A stretch of 64,000 nt of DNA. Origin: Nemertoderma westbladi (taxonomy: Eukaryota; Xenacoelomorpha; Nemertodermatida; Nemertodermatidae). Position numbers and translations under genes: made by a program. Below are positions 50,614 through 62,733 of the stretch, in pieces. The notes below the pieces were generated by a model. The model saw nothing but the letters and a program-made list of their open reading frames with translations. It did not search any database and was not told where the DNA came from. Position 1 is the stretch's first letter. Each line of letters starts with the position of its first letter. The DNA lies in the NCBI GenBank assembly GCA_032718475.1, contig JAUCBJ010008799.1, forward strand, positions 100,145 to 164,144. Direction: 5' to 3'.

Positions 50614-53138
50614 CTAGTTCGTTCCACCTGACTTTGGGAACCATCTCAACTCCTTCCCTCTGTCGTCCTCCTCCCTTGGTCGTTTCCTGGCCGCTGCCGC
50701 TCCCTTGGCCTTATCTCCCTTCAGACTCCTGACCCTCGCCGTCACCTCTCTACTAATCCCCGTCGTCGACTGCTTGGGCGCTGGTGTTATCAGCTCCCGG
50801 TATCGCTTCGCTGGTGGCCCTTCCGAATGGCCCTGTTGTTTCCCCCTAGTGACGTCCCATAGGATCACTTTCATCGCCCACGGCACATGTTCCGCCAAGA
50901 AATATCTGAACTCTCCTCGGTTCTGTGGCGTCCACCTGTCCAAATACCTCTGCGTATTTATCACCCCGGCATACAACGCCCTGACGACGAGTGGGCCTCC
51001 TGGTTAATATTAAAGAAGCCCCACCGGAACTCCTGGGCCTTCATACGCTGCCGTGTCATGGCGCCGACGTCGGCCCACTCCTCGAAGATCCTAAACTTCT
51101 CTTCGTCGTCCATCCAGTCGCACTGGCGTCCGTAGTGCCCCTGGAAGTTGCACTTCGAACACCGGTTGTGCAACCGTGGACACACCCCCATCCTGTGGCT
51201 CGACTCGCGGCAGTAAAGACAACTAGTCCCTTTCTGGAATCGGTACAAACAGCTCCTTTCCTGGTGGGTTTGCCTCCCGCAGTAATCACAGCCGAGCACC
51301 AATGTCTCCTGCCCCACGTCGTCTTTCGTCCCAAGCGATCTCCGCGGTCTGTGGAGTCGCTGGTAAGCGAACTTTTGGACATTGGCGTCCCTGTCCACAT
51401 CTATCTCCTCGCCCCTCCCGGGCATCGTCTCTCCGAATACTACCCGTGGTGCCGTTCCCGGTTGCTCGCCCAACCTGATGGTGCTCCCCGCGAAATCCAT
51501 CGCCGGCTCCTCATGCACCCAGACCCGCTTGCTGGGTCTATCCCAGAAGGCTCTCGCCCCACTGGCCGTCACCATCCTCCCGCCAACCCAGTCCGTGTCC
51601 GAGTGGCCGATCCTCCCGATGGGTGGCATCTCTCCGAACTCGTCGTCATCCTCGTCCTCCTCTGGGAGTGGCTCCAACCCCGGTATCCCGGTGGACCCAC
51701 TGTGTCCCTTCCCACCTTGGCTCTCGCCCGTGATTCTCCATCCTTCCAGCTCCCCTGGCCTCCTCAGTGTATAATCGCCCTCGGCGCCCGCTGGTATGGG
51801 CGTCGTCTGCAATCCCGATGTCGACTGCTTCGGTGATCCCACCGTCCACCCTAATTCTCGCCCTAGAGACTCGCCCGAACTCCCTGATGATGTCCAACGA
51901 AGTTCGTCTAAGGCCGCCTGTTCCTCGAACCCGTAGCTTTCCCTTCTTGTTTCCTCCTCCCTTTCTTCTGCCTCCCTCCTTTCTCGCCTAGCGATTACTT
52001 CCAATCGCTTCGCCTCTCATCTATCCGCCTCTAGCTGCTCCCACCTCTGTTATGGCGTATCCACCTCCCCGTCTACTAGATATCGGCAATTATAGTATAC
52101 CGACTCGCCCTTCAGCCCCGGGTGATCTACCAGACCCTCGAAAGCCACTTTGAAGGCTCTTCTGTAGTTCAGGGGTGATCCCGATAGCAGGAATGCCGTT
52201 GGTTCTCTCTCAATAACCACAGTCATGAATAGGTTTAGCAAACCTATCATTATCCAGTCCTCCTGCAGGATATATTGCTTCTGATATACCTTTATCGCTC
52301 CTCTCCGGAATTGATACACCTCTTGCTTCCCCGGTCTCGCTCCCCACTTCAGCGAGTTTGCCAACTCCGCTCCGTACTCCTCTCTGAATTTACTCCAGTC
52401 CATTGGTTTGTGACATACGAGCCCCATTAGCTGGCCCATCGCCACCACTCCACAATGGCCTGCGTTCTCTACTAGCCCCAACCCGTCTGGCGCTGTCATA
52501 GCCATGTAGACCATCTGCATGTCCAGGAGGTTGGGGATCTCCGGACCGATGATCCTCTCTGCATCGTCGTGGATCGCCGATCCCACCTTTATCGTCGACT
52601 TCTCTCTTACTAGGGTTTGCACTGCCTTTGGCAACCGGTTCAACTTTGGCCCGTTCTTCTTCCCATACGTTCCCAGGTCGAACAGGAATATATCCCCATT
52701 TGGCGCGGCCAAATGCAGGAGTATGGTTCTGGCCGACCCCGCCGACCCTCTTCTCGAACCTCCCTCGTCTTCCACGGTCCCCTCATCGTCTAAGACCATG
52801 TATCCTCCCCTGCTGACGGACTCTACGAACCTCTTCCAGTCCTTTCTCGGTGGTTCCTTTGGATACTTCGGTATCCCAAACTTCGCCTCGTCTCCCTTCA
52901 CCACATAGTGGAATTGCTCGAAGATCGCGTTGTCTAGTGATGGTGTCCCGTAGGTCCCGACCAGCCGCTGTTCGTGCACCTCCCTGAAATGGTCCTGCAG
53001 CGCTCGCGCTTTGTGACCCCTCTCTAACCGCTCGTAGTATCCCCTCGTCTTCTCTTCCGGATGCCTTTCGGTGAAATCCACCAGTATCTCCTTTCCTCCC
53101 AACTCCGCATTTCTCTTTCGGACAAGTTTCTCCGCCAT
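50614..53138 (-). pseudogene. ORF-Z of element 3, broken
   Basis: ATG at 53138 (MAEKLVRKR). In-frame stops occur at 52050 (Tyr codon to TAA) and at about 52007 (Arg CGA to TGA). About 60 bp is lost near 50975-50985, after FFNINQEAH. Exonuclease-like residues are conserved (VLDDEGT, IFLFDLG, VGSAIHDD, LLDMQ, YILQEDW), as are three CCHC knuckles at about 51135-51300. Closely similar to the ORF-Z of elements 1 and 2, so it is an ancestral family gene. Confidence 0.85.
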
Positions 53139-53639
53139 TTCGAACTCTCCCAATCGCTCACCCGTAAGGTGGTGCCTTGCCAAGGCGCAATACAGATGAG
53201 TGATAAAGTTAGGATGGTCTGTGCAGTTCGATAATGGCCTATCTCTCACTGAATCTTAGGTTATCGCCTAATTTTCCTACCTAATTTTCTAAACGTGCCA
53301 AATTGTACTAAATTTCGTAATTCTGTCCGTTACTTTAATTACGTTCCAGAATATTTCTCCTACTGTTACCATAATTTGTCTAATTTCTAATTTTATTTTA
53401 TTTTAATATTTAATTTAATCCTACTACTGTGCTATCAGTATTCCGCCAATGGATTATTCTATTTTATAATCCACATTCTGGCCTACTCTGTGGGCTTGTG
53501 CAGTACAACAGTATGCGTCGCGTGGCCTACACGATTTATCCAGCTGTACCCACGTGCCCCCCTCTCGCTACTCACTACTAGCTCTACTAACTTCCTAACT
53601 AATCTCTACTAACTCTCACTATATTTTATATTATACATA
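53139..53639 (-). other. leader of ORF-Z, element 3
   Basis: AT-rich, partly conserved with 6821-7283 (for example the CCACATTCTGGCCTACTCTG block at about 53471). No ORF. Confidence 0.5.
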
Positions 53640-54175
53640 CCCTCCTACCACTAACTCTTACTGCTAATGGTACTATACGTACCGTTTTACTAACTTCTCT
53701 ACTAACTCCTACTACCAGTACTACGTACCCTCTTACTAACTTCTAACTCCACTAACTCTTATTAACCGGTACTACGTACCCTCTTACTAACTTCTAACTC
53801 CACTAACTCTTACTAACCGGTACTACGTACCCTCTTACTAACTTCTAACTTCACTAACTCTTACTAACCGGTACTACGTACCCTCTTACTAACTTCTAAC
53901 TCCACTAACTCTTACTAACCGGTACTATGTACCCTCTTACTAACTTCTAACTCCACTAACTTTTACTAACCGGTACTATGTACCCTCTTACTACTAACTA
54001 ACTCTCCCAACTAACGGTACTACGTACCCTCTTACTACTAACTAACTAACGGTACTACGTACCCTCTTACTACTAACTAACTCTCCCAACTAACGGTACT
54101 ATGAACCCTCTTACTACTAACCAACTCTCCAACTAATGGTACTACGTACCCTCTTACTACTAACTCTTACTAACT
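53640..54175. repeat. minisatellite of GGTAC-TAC-GTACC units, element 3
   Basis: About eleven imperfect units of roughly 45-52 bp (CTTCTAACTCCACTAACTC spacer plus GGTACTACGTACCCTC core). Same position as in elements 1 and 2 but with a different unit length, so the core is kept while spacers drift. Confidence 0.9.
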
Positions 54176-54328
54176 TCTATCTGCCTACTTACTTACTACG
54201 TACCTACTACGTACTATTACTCTCTCTTTCTCTTTCTTTATTTATTTATTTTTTTTATATTTGTGTGTGGGAAGGGCGTCTCGCCCTCAATCCCACCCCC
54301 CTCAGTCCAAAACTTGGACGACTAAACT

Positions 54329-56047
54329 CTACGGTGCGCCCTCTAGAAAGCAGCACTTCCCTACAGCCCTCCTGTAGGTCCTCCTATCTTTCGCTCCTAT
54401 CTTACCACCTATCCGCACTTCTACCGATCGGACTCTTCCATCCTCATTGGAGTAAGTGCCCACAACTCTCGCCAATCTCCATTGGTTGTTGATGATGGTA
54501 TCGTCCGTGACGATCACCAGATCACCCTCCTTCAACTCCCTATTTGTATTTCTCCACTTGCTTCTCCTGTGAAGTGTGGGTAGATATTCCTCGACCCACC
54601 TCCTCCAGTATTCCGCGCTTATCGCCTTGGCGACTTTCCAACTCTGTCGGGAGTGTATATTGTCTGGGTCTACACCCCGCATGTCAATGGTCGCCGGCCT
54701 CTCCATTAGAAAGTGACTGGGTGTCAGCAAATCTAATGACTCTGGGTCATCATTTTCTGGATATAGCGGTCTGCCATTAATGACACCCTCGCACTTCGCT
54801 AGTACTGTCCTTAGCACGTCTTCGGTTACCATGTGGGTGTTCATCAACTTCGTCATTAGACGCTTTGAACTACCCATGAGTCTCTCGACGCATCCTAGAG
54901 TATGCGGAGCATACGGCGTCCTCCTCTCCCACTTCACCTGTCATCTTCTCATGGCTGCCCTGACTTCCTCCCCTTCCATGATGTCCAAGGCATCTGCCAG
55001 CTCGTTCTCTGCCCCCACAAAGTTGGTTCCGTTGTCGGAGTATATTACTGCGATCGTCCCACCTTTGCGGTCTCTGAACCTTTCTAGGGCATTGATGAAT
55101 GCCGATGCGGTTGCATCTTGGGCGAGTTCTATCCCTACCGCCCGCGTGTTGTTACATACGAAGATAATGCCGTAGCGCTTCTCCGTGTGTCGCATCACCT
55201 TAATCTTTATCGGCCCGAACATATCCACACCGCAGTGCGTGAATGGCGGGTCATGCTGTCTCACCCTACTGGCCGGTAGTGGCGCCATCTCCTGTATGGC
55301 TCGCTCCTTCTTCGTTCGTCGGCAGCTCTGGCACTGCCCCACTACCGCCTTTACCTTCTTTCTTAACTGTTTGACCCAAAAGGTCCTTCGTATCTCCGTG
55401 AGGGTTCGGTTGGTGCCCCTGTGCAATATCGACTTGTGGGAGTCCCAGACGATCTGGTGGACTATCGGCGATCCATTAGGGATGATGATGGGCTTTGGTG
55501 GAATGATGATACTGTTGTTGTTCAACACCCTAGAGTTCATTACTAAGATTCCATCATCATTGAGTTGTGGCGACAGCGCGATCAGCTCACTGTCCCGTCG
55601 GAGATGCTGTTGTTTACCGACGCGTTCCACCTCGTCGCCGTAATTCTTTCTCTGTTCGTAGCGGATGACGGACTTGGCCGCTCCCTCCAGATCGATGGTT
55701 GTTTTATTTTTTATGTCTTTGCCGACTCCCTTGAGGAAATCCCCGAAGCCTCTCAAGTACGCCACTAAATTCTTGGTCTTGTACCAACTTGAGCTGTAGC
55801 TAAGGAGTTTTTCCATCGGGTTATCGCACAGTTCTTCCAGTTTTGGTTGCACGTTCCTTATCTCCCTCACCATCTGGCTATATATCTCTTCACCCTCTGA
55901 ATCTCCTCCCTCTTCCTCTCTGCCGCTCCATATGCCTCCAATGACGCATCGGAGAACATGTGTAGATCCAGATTCGTCATGTCCCCATTCGGGAAATACA
56001 CCCTTGGCATGCTGTATGTCCCCATCTGTTCTAAACTCTCTGTCCAC
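54329..56047 (-). pseudogene. BEL element 3 integrase
   Basis: Zinc-binding part (HKSILHRGTNRTLTEIRRTF ... CQSC), core with VDMFGPIKIK (first Asp, near 55225), YSDNGTNFVGAENEL (second Asp, near 55035) and CVERLMGSSKRLM (Glu, near 54893). The C-terminal part, RRWVEEYLPTLHRRSKW with LKEGDLVIVTDD, is the BEL DUF5641-like end. An in-frame TGA at 54938-54940 divides the core. The start at 56047 follows a deletion, so the upstream RNase H is missing. Confidence 0.9.
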
Positions 56048-56262
56048 TTACTCCATTGCTTGCTGATCTCTTCCGGGACCTCTGTATCCCATTCCTCCTT
56101 TAGTTTGTATACTTTCTTAAGTATCTGTTTCCCTGTGACTAGTAATGGGGATGCTAGGCCTAGGGGGTCGTATATCCTTGCTATGTACGACACATAGCCC
56201 CTCTTTGTCTGGATGTCTGCGCCCTCTTGGCTCAATTGGTACTTCAGTTCGTCTGTCTCTCA
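55867..56262 (-). pseudogene. RT-RNase H junction with RNase H deleted
   Basis: A TGA at about 56260 (CGA in sense context) ends the RT frame; it resumes with the connection domain (YVSYIARIYDPLGLASPLLV) and the start of RNase H (LHMFSDASLEAYGA). At about 55915 it jumps to sequence that normally precedes the integrase zinc region. About 170 residues, with the remaining RNase H catalytic acids, are absent compared with element 4. Confidence 0.82.
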
Positions 56263-58524
56263 GTTCCACACGATCCCTAGTGCCTTCTGTTGGGACTCTA
56301 TCCTCTTGTTCGCCATGTCCTGTCCCTTGGCTGTCGTGGGATTATCCATGGTCGATTCTGGCCTCCTGTCTTCTATGGCTTTGATAAATTCTTCCGAACT
56401 GGATTGGAACTTGGTCAGGTTAAAGCCGGATCCTTTAAGGATGTCGCGAACCTCGCGCCCTTTATCCAGTAGTTCCTTAACCGTGTTTCCTGACTCCATG
56501 CCGTCGTCTACATAGAAGCCGCGTCGAATCATATCGACGGCTTTGGCGCTGTATCTCTCTTCTTTCCCTTCTACTGTGTCTCTTACGGCCACAGTCATCG
56601 TAAATGAAGACGACTTGGCTCCCATATTCTGCACCACCATCTTGTACATCGGTATTGTCGACGGTTCCTCGTCGCCGTTGTACCATAGGAAGCGCTGACT
56701 GTCGCTATCCTCTTCCGTTACACGGACTTGGTTGAACATGCCTTCGATGTCGCAGGTGAAGGCGTGCTTCCCGTTCCTGAATCTAAGTAGGACCTCGATC
56801 CCTGAGTTATAGATATTGGGACCCTCCAGCAGATAATCGTTTAGGCATTTGCCGTCGGTCTTGGCCGATGCGTCAACTACCATCCGCAGTTTACCTTTCT
56901 TCGGATCTAGAGCCACGTGGAGTGGCAGGTAATAGGTCCTGTCCGTGTTCGGTTCATCGACCGGTAACTCCACGGCCCATCCTTTCTCGACATACTTCCT
57001 AATCGTCTTATGATAGTACTCATTCTTTTCGGGGCTCCGTTTTAGCGTTTGCTTCAACTTACGAAGCCTCGTGAGTACCATTCCTTTGTTGTTGGGTAGC
57101 GGTAATTTTGGCTGTTTCCATACCATCCCTATGGTATACCGCCCCTCGTCGCATGTCATCGATTCCTTTACGCTTTGTAAAGCCTGTTTATCTTCCACCG
57201 AGGTTCTGACCCCGGTCTCTTTCAATCCCTCAAAATCCTGCCTGAGCAGTCTCCTGAGCTGCTCCTCCGCTCCCTCATCTCCCATCTCTCGCATAGTTCC
57301 CGCGAACATGCACCCTGATGTCTCCGACATCCTACACGGTATTTTGCTTCTAATTGGGCCGCTCAGCGTCCACCCGAATAGTGTTAAAATCGCCACCGGG
57401 TCACACTGCCTGTCTTCGCCGAAGACCGTTTGCATTCTCTCGTGGGCCGTCGGGCAGTCCATTCCTACTATAATGGATACCTTCCTAACGTCCACCTCTG
57501 GGATTGAGAAGTCGATACTGTCCAGGAATTTATATTGTTCGACCTCGATGTTGGTTGGTCGCCTGGCGTTGATATTTATCGACTCTATCACCTGGATGGG
57601 GTCGATGGTCGCCCCATAGTCGCATCCCGGTGCTATCGCTGCTATCCCGCACCGTCCGGTCCTCATCTCCAGGACCTCATCTTTGCTGGAGATGGTTGTT
57701 ACCGCCATTCTACTTGGCCTCGTTTTCAATCCTATCTCTTCGGCCACCCAATTCTCGACCAATGTGAAGGCTGCTCCACTGTCGACCAGCATCAGCGTGG
57801 TTACTGATCGGTCGCCTTCTCCGATCACCCTCACCGGTACTACCCCGAGTAGTACTGTTCCTCTCTTCTTCGCCCCTACGGTGCTTGTCGCCATCGTCTG
57901 TCCTTTGCTTTGACCGAACTTGATTGGTGTTTCCTTGCATTGGTTAGCTCTGTGTCCACTCATCACACATCGAGAACAAATTTCATTTCTCCTCGCGTAT
58001 TCTACCTGATCTTCCCTGGGTAGCGCTTGCCAATACCTGGAGTTCATGGTCTGATGAAGTGCATTTGTATGTAATTGGCATTTGTTCTTTGGGTTGTAGC
58101 CATCCTTATACAGTGCGCTGCATATCGCACTTGCGTTCGTACCAAAGTCCCTACTGTTCTTATTGTTTAGGTTCGGCCTACTGGGCGTGCTGGGGTTATG
58201 CTTATTCGTGTTGTTATTTTTCCCCTGTCCGCTCCATGATGTGGTCTTACCCCCGGCTACATGTGGACTAGCAGTCCCCTGCGTCGCCGCGTACGGCAGT
58301 GATTGTCTGAGCTTTGGCAATGTGTTTGCCGCGTTATGTTCTGGTTTCGACCTGTGGTATTCGGTCTTTGGTCCCTTTCCCAGGCTATCCTCGCTATAGA
58401 CTGGGTCCGTTATTAGTTCGGCTTCATAGTTTAAGAAGCTCGACATTTCTTCTAAGCCCGGTTCCGCACCCTTCTTGTCTCGAGTGGAGAAAGCAATCTT
58501 CCTCCACTTGTTGCGCAGCCACAT
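56260..58524 (-). pseudogene. pol: BEL element 3 Gag end-protease-RT
   Basis: 754-codon open frame. It contains the end of the DUF1759-like region, a CCHC knuckle (CSRCVMSGHRANQC), protease LMLVDSGAAF (about residue 248), VRKVSIIVGMDCPTAHERM, then RT: RYTIGMVWKQPKLPLPNN, TYYLPLHVALDPKKGKLRMV, DIEGMFNQVRV (first Asp, about 595), and YVDDGMESGN (catalytic pair, about 668). This is the only RT of the three-member family in the window. It is shifted from the preceding Gag frame by a 2-base insertion near 58588, and closed by a TGA at 56260. Confidence 0.9.
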
Positions 58525-58538
58525 CGGCAGTGCCTGCG

Positions 58539-59246
58539 CTATCGTGGTGATGTTATTAGACGCGTTGAGTTCGTATGGTGAGTCCAGCGTCTTATCAGCA
58601 CGATTAGCGCCTTCTCAACTTTGTTCGCGAATGTCTTTATGCTAACGGGGTTATCCTGTAGGCCACCCAATGTTATACCTCTCAGGGTCTGCCGGATGAT
58701 CTTGGCTGGGTGCCCGTACTCCCTGTCTAGTGCCCACCATGCTGTCGTGAAGCCGCCCTCGATGCCCTGGTATTGCCTCACGATGTCGTATGCTGGGCCT
58801 CCTGTATACACTTGCAGATATTTTAGGCACTCCGCTTGTGTCAAATTCTTCATTAGTATTTCATTACTATACATGCGCCGAAACTGCAGATACTCCTCCG
58901 GCCTACTTCCATCGAATTTAAATGGTTCTACAGGTGGTAACTCGATCCTGGTTTTTAATGCATCGATTAGTGTAGCCATTCCCATCGCTTGTGCTTCCAA
59001 TGGGTTCGATGGATGCTGTATAGATTCTCCCGTTGGGTGCGGTCCGTTCGTCCTATCTGCTGCCTTTCTTTGACTTGGATATATCATTGGGGGTAGCGGC
59101 CCCCTCCATATTTCGGTGTCGCACGATCTGTTTTCGTCCAAGGGGTTCGATGTTCTTATTCCTATTGGGGTATATTGTTGATATTGTGATGGGGGAATGT
59201 TTTCATCACTACACTGCATGATTATTGTCATCCCTTTTTGGCTCAT
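58539..59246 (-). pseudogene. BEL element 3 Gag DUF1759-like N part
   Basis: Contains IQHPSNPLEAQAMGMATLID and VEPFKFDGSRPEEYLQFRRM, up to FANKVEKALIVL, where a 2-base insertion breaks the frame. The 5' side abuts the foreign insertion (59205-59505). Confidence 0.85.
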
Positions 59247-59505
59247 ATCGCATTTAGTGACATGCCTGATTTAGGAAATAAATAAACGGAAGGTTTTATA
59301 ATAAAGAATATTTATTTTAGAGGCCATTGGCAATTAACGTTTACATGCTCAGGTGATGAAATTACGCCAAGCGCGCCAGCACAGTAGAATACGGGCTGAC
59401 GGGCGTTAGTATTACAGCCGCCAAATGAAGGTTTTACCGGCAAAGCCTCATAAAATAACCAAAAGCGACCCAAACCGCTTTCCCACTGTTTAGCCGGGAC
59501 AGTTT
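59205..59505 (-). other. foreign insertion in Gag, bacterial-looking
   Basis: Roughly 300 bp absent from element 1 at the same point (between GGGGGAATGT and TTTGTCCCC). Its base composition and words differ from the surroundings. The minus strand carries a short open frame ending in TAA near 59329 that includes QWESGLGRFWLFYEALPVKP and NTNARQPVFYCAGALGV; I do not recognise the protein. A 16-base run ATTACGCCAAGCGCGC (about 59360) matches my memory of common lacZ-alpha vector sequence. One end forms GGGACA-GTTT-TGTCCC-like symmetry (59496-59511). It could be a real bacterial insertion, a small host repeat, or a library or assembly artefact. Confidence 0.45.
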
Positions 59506-59542
59506 TGTCCCCCCACCAGTATGTTTGATACTGGGGTTGATG

Positions 59543-60448
59543 TTAATATATTGGGGCCCATGCACCTATCCGCATTAACTCTCCCCTCCCCTGGATATAT
59601 GTTATGTCCTTGCATGCTGTAGTCATACTGCTGTGCTGGTACCGGTATAGGCCTATCCACTTCTGGCCTACCTGCCGGTATGTACTCGCGACTTCCGGGT
59701 TTAATCCCGTCGTCTGCGCTATCCTGTCACCTACATTATCTCTTCCAGCGTGGCCTATGGTATGTGCAGTAAGGCCTACAGTATGTCCTGTAGTCTGTAT
59801 GTGTCGCTCGGGATCGAAGTTTAACCTTCTCGAATAATCCTCCCCGCGGCTACCGTGTTCTCGATCGGCAGGTGTTTCCCGTCGGGAAGTTTCTCTTCGA
59901 TCCCCTCTTCTGCTCTCGTCCTCGTACCGGTACATCCTGTACCTCTCTCTCGGCGCGTAGTACGCCTCGTCAGGTCACGTCTCCCCGGGACGACGGCAAT
60001 CTCCCGGAGTTCGACCCCACTGACTCTCCGTCTCCATCTCTACTACCGATGGCTCGCTATCCATCCTCGCTCTCCTGTCGTTCGCGACGACACTTCTTCT
60101 ACTCTCTTCCCTTCTTCTCTCTGCAGTGCAGTATCCCCGTTCGTGAGATCTCTCGTCGACCTCCCGGTTAAACTCCACTGTTCTTCTTCCCTCTTCTGAT
60201 TTGGCTCGACGTCTCGTCGCTCGCCCTCTCGCGACGTCAACCTGCCTCTCTCTGCTCGATCGCACACCGCTGGGGATACTCGTAATCCCCCTACTATTCT
60301 CCATCGCCGGGTGCCGCGGTTCACCCAATTCGCCCCGCGCATTATCCGCCGATGCCTGTGGGACACCTTTTGCCCCCCCCCCTCTCGCCGCTGATCTCTC
60401 GTTGTGGGGCTCCTGTAGCCCCCCCCCCCCCCCCCCCCCACTCGCCAC
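59543..60448 (-). pseudogene. BEL element 3 middle Gag
   Basis: Arg/Glu-rich segments matching 11637-10867 of element 1 (RTVEFNREVDERSHERGY, LNFDPERHIQT, VGLTAHTIGH), in two frames separated near 59960. Disordered in character; no catalytic motif. Confidence 0.7.
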
Positions 60449-62673
60449 CTATTACCTCACTATCTCTTGCTTCGCCTCTACACCCCTCTCTAGTCGACAC
60501 ACTAACCCTACTGCGGCTGGGTCCGTTCACCCCCGCCTCTCCCTCTACTACTGTGTGGCCTACCAGGCCCCCCTCGGGTTGACTCAACCCCGCCACTTCC
60601 TGCCTACTAACTACGTGGCCTACCAGGCCCTCATTGGGGTTTCTCACCCCCGCCACCTCCTGCCTACTAACTACGTGGCCTACCAGGCCCTCATTGGGGT
60701 TTCTCACCCCCGCCACCTCCTGCCTACTAACTACATGGCCTACCAGGCCCTCATTGGGGTTTCTCACCCCCGCCACCTCCTGCCTACTAACTACGTGGCC
60801 TACCAGGCTCTCATTTGCCGGGCCATGCACGTCCGCCACGTTTATATTAATTGCACCATTATCAATATTGTCCTCTAGATCAATTAAATTATTTTGCACA
60901 CCTAAATTAGAAACGGGAATTATTTAATATTCGTATCTGAATTAAATTATTTGAATTATTTTGCGTAATTACATTATTTGAATTATTTTGTATATTCGGG
61001 TTTAGATTTAAATTTAAATTATCCGGACTACTTTGTACATTTATATTAGGGTTATTATTTGAATTATTTATATTTAAATTTAAATTAGAATCACCGGATA
61101 AAATATTATTCGCTGCAATAAAAGGTTGATTAGAATTATCCACTACGGTACTAATAATATTAACGTTCTCTACTATATTACTATTATTACCCCCCCCCCC
61201 CCCCCCCCCCCCCGCCCGTACGGTCACACCAGTCTTGGGTCTGTCGTCCGGTCCCTGAAGTGGGGTATTAATGAATGTTTCCACAGCTCCTGGCTCCTCG
61301 TAAACACTACTCGAGCCAGCCTCGCTCTCTGACAGCCCCATCTGCGTCAGTTCCAGTCGGTGCTTCTGTTTTGCCTGGTACTGCATAAGCCCCCTCAACC
61401 GGGCGTGCATGTCATCCCGCACACGCTTTCCCGTTCTCTCTCTCTCCCTGTCCTCTCATGAACTCTGCTCGCCCAATTCCGCCTCTCTCGTAACTCTCTC
61501 AAGTCGTCTCGCCTCGCGCTCTCTTCGCTCATTCTCCTCTCTCGCCCCACGCTCTTTACGTTCTTTCTCCTCTCTCGCCTCACGCTCTTTACGTTCATTC
61601 TCCTCTCTCACCTCACGCTCTTTACGTTCATTCTCCGCTCTCGCCTCACGCTCTTACGTTCATTCTCCGCTCTCGCCTCACTCTCTTTACGTTCACTCTC
61701 CGCTCTCTCCCCTCTCGCCTCTCTTGCCGCCTCACGCTCTTCTTGCTCCTTCCTTTCCCTCCTTCCTATTTCTTCACACTCCTTAAAGTTTCTCGCGACC
61801 CTCTCGGCCCTCTCTTTATTCTCTCTGGCCACCTCTCTCTCTCTTTCTCTAGTAACGCACTCCCTTCTTCCAACTGTCTCTTGTAATTCTCTCTGGTCTA
61901 GCGCCGCCAGATCTATTTCTAGCACCCGTCTTACTTTTGCGGAGGATGTAGCAGACTTATCGGTCGCGACGGACTCCCGCCGCCTTCCCGTCCTACTGAC
62001 TTTCCCCCGCTTTCTGGAATTTTCGCCGACTGACGAAACCGAATCCTCGGGGTTAACCTCAGATTTCCCCGGGCATCGACTAAGTATGGCCCTATGTACA
62101 CTACACCAGGCTCCATACCCCTACATTCCCACAGTTCAAACAGTTAGGTGGCGACCCTCTTGCTCTCTCATTGGCTAATTCTCCCTGCCCAAAGCGCACT
62201 AAATAATCAAAATGTTTATTCAACTCACCTAGCCGCTTCTCTAGCTTCGCCTGGTCTATCTTGGCCCCTTCTTTGGCTTCCCTCAGTTGCTTTCTGGTCG
62301 TGTTGTAGGCTCGTCGGAGCCGGTCGCTGACTCCGATGTCCTCGTCGCCGACGTCCCCTCTTTCTCTCCGTGTTCGGCGTCGTACCGGCGGCCCCACCGT
62401 CGCCGTTCCGGTGGGCCGTCCGTCGCCCTCGGCCTGTGGCTGGCCGGCGACATCGGTACGTTGACCACCGTCGTGTGTTGACTCGTCTTCCCTTTCTCTC
62501 GACTCGCTCGTCCCTCTTTGTGGTAGACAACCGCCCTCCGCTTGGGCTGCCGGATCGTTCGGGGTTGACGAGTCCGGCGTCCTGGGTCGATACCGTCGCG
62601 TCGCGGCCTTGCGGATCGTTTCGTTCGTATCGTCCGGGGTCCGCGGCAGTGTTGTCTCTCCTTCCTGACTCAT
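60342..62673 (-). pseudogene. N-terminal Gag of BEL element 3
   Basis: Starts at ATG 62673 (MSQEGETTLPRTPDD). Same order as element 1: conserved N-terminal domain, coiled coil with KEREVREENERK-type repeats (61500-61730), MRDDMHARLRGLMQYQAK, poly-Gly coded by a G run of about 23 (61190-61212), Asn-rich segment, and four near-identical 20-residue GLVGHVVSRQEVAGVRNPNE units (60601-60840). Frame breaks at about 62110, 61925, 61600, 61410 and 60900. A small deletion removes part of the LVDARG...NPED region near 62070. Confidence 0.8.
60541..60840. repeat. 60-bp tandem repeats coding GLVGH units
   Basis: Four nearly perfect 60-bp units (60601, 60661, 60721, 60781), plus one diverged unit at 60541. 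Each contains GGCCTACCAGGCC, a 5-bp stem with 3-nt loop, reading GGC-CTG-GTA-GGC on the coding strand. Related, more diverged units lie at 11910-12100 in element 1; one remains at 28395 in element 2. Confidence 0.92.
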
Positions 62674-62733
62674 CTTTAACTTTGCTTATCGGTGGCTGGC
62701 AGTCACAGTTTCAGGTAGTTGGACTTTTATTAC

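Noticed and set aside
61190-61212. G homopolymer as a sequencing artefact only
   Set aside because: The run recurs at the same Gag position in three separate elements and codes Gly, so it is real, although its exact length is uncertain.
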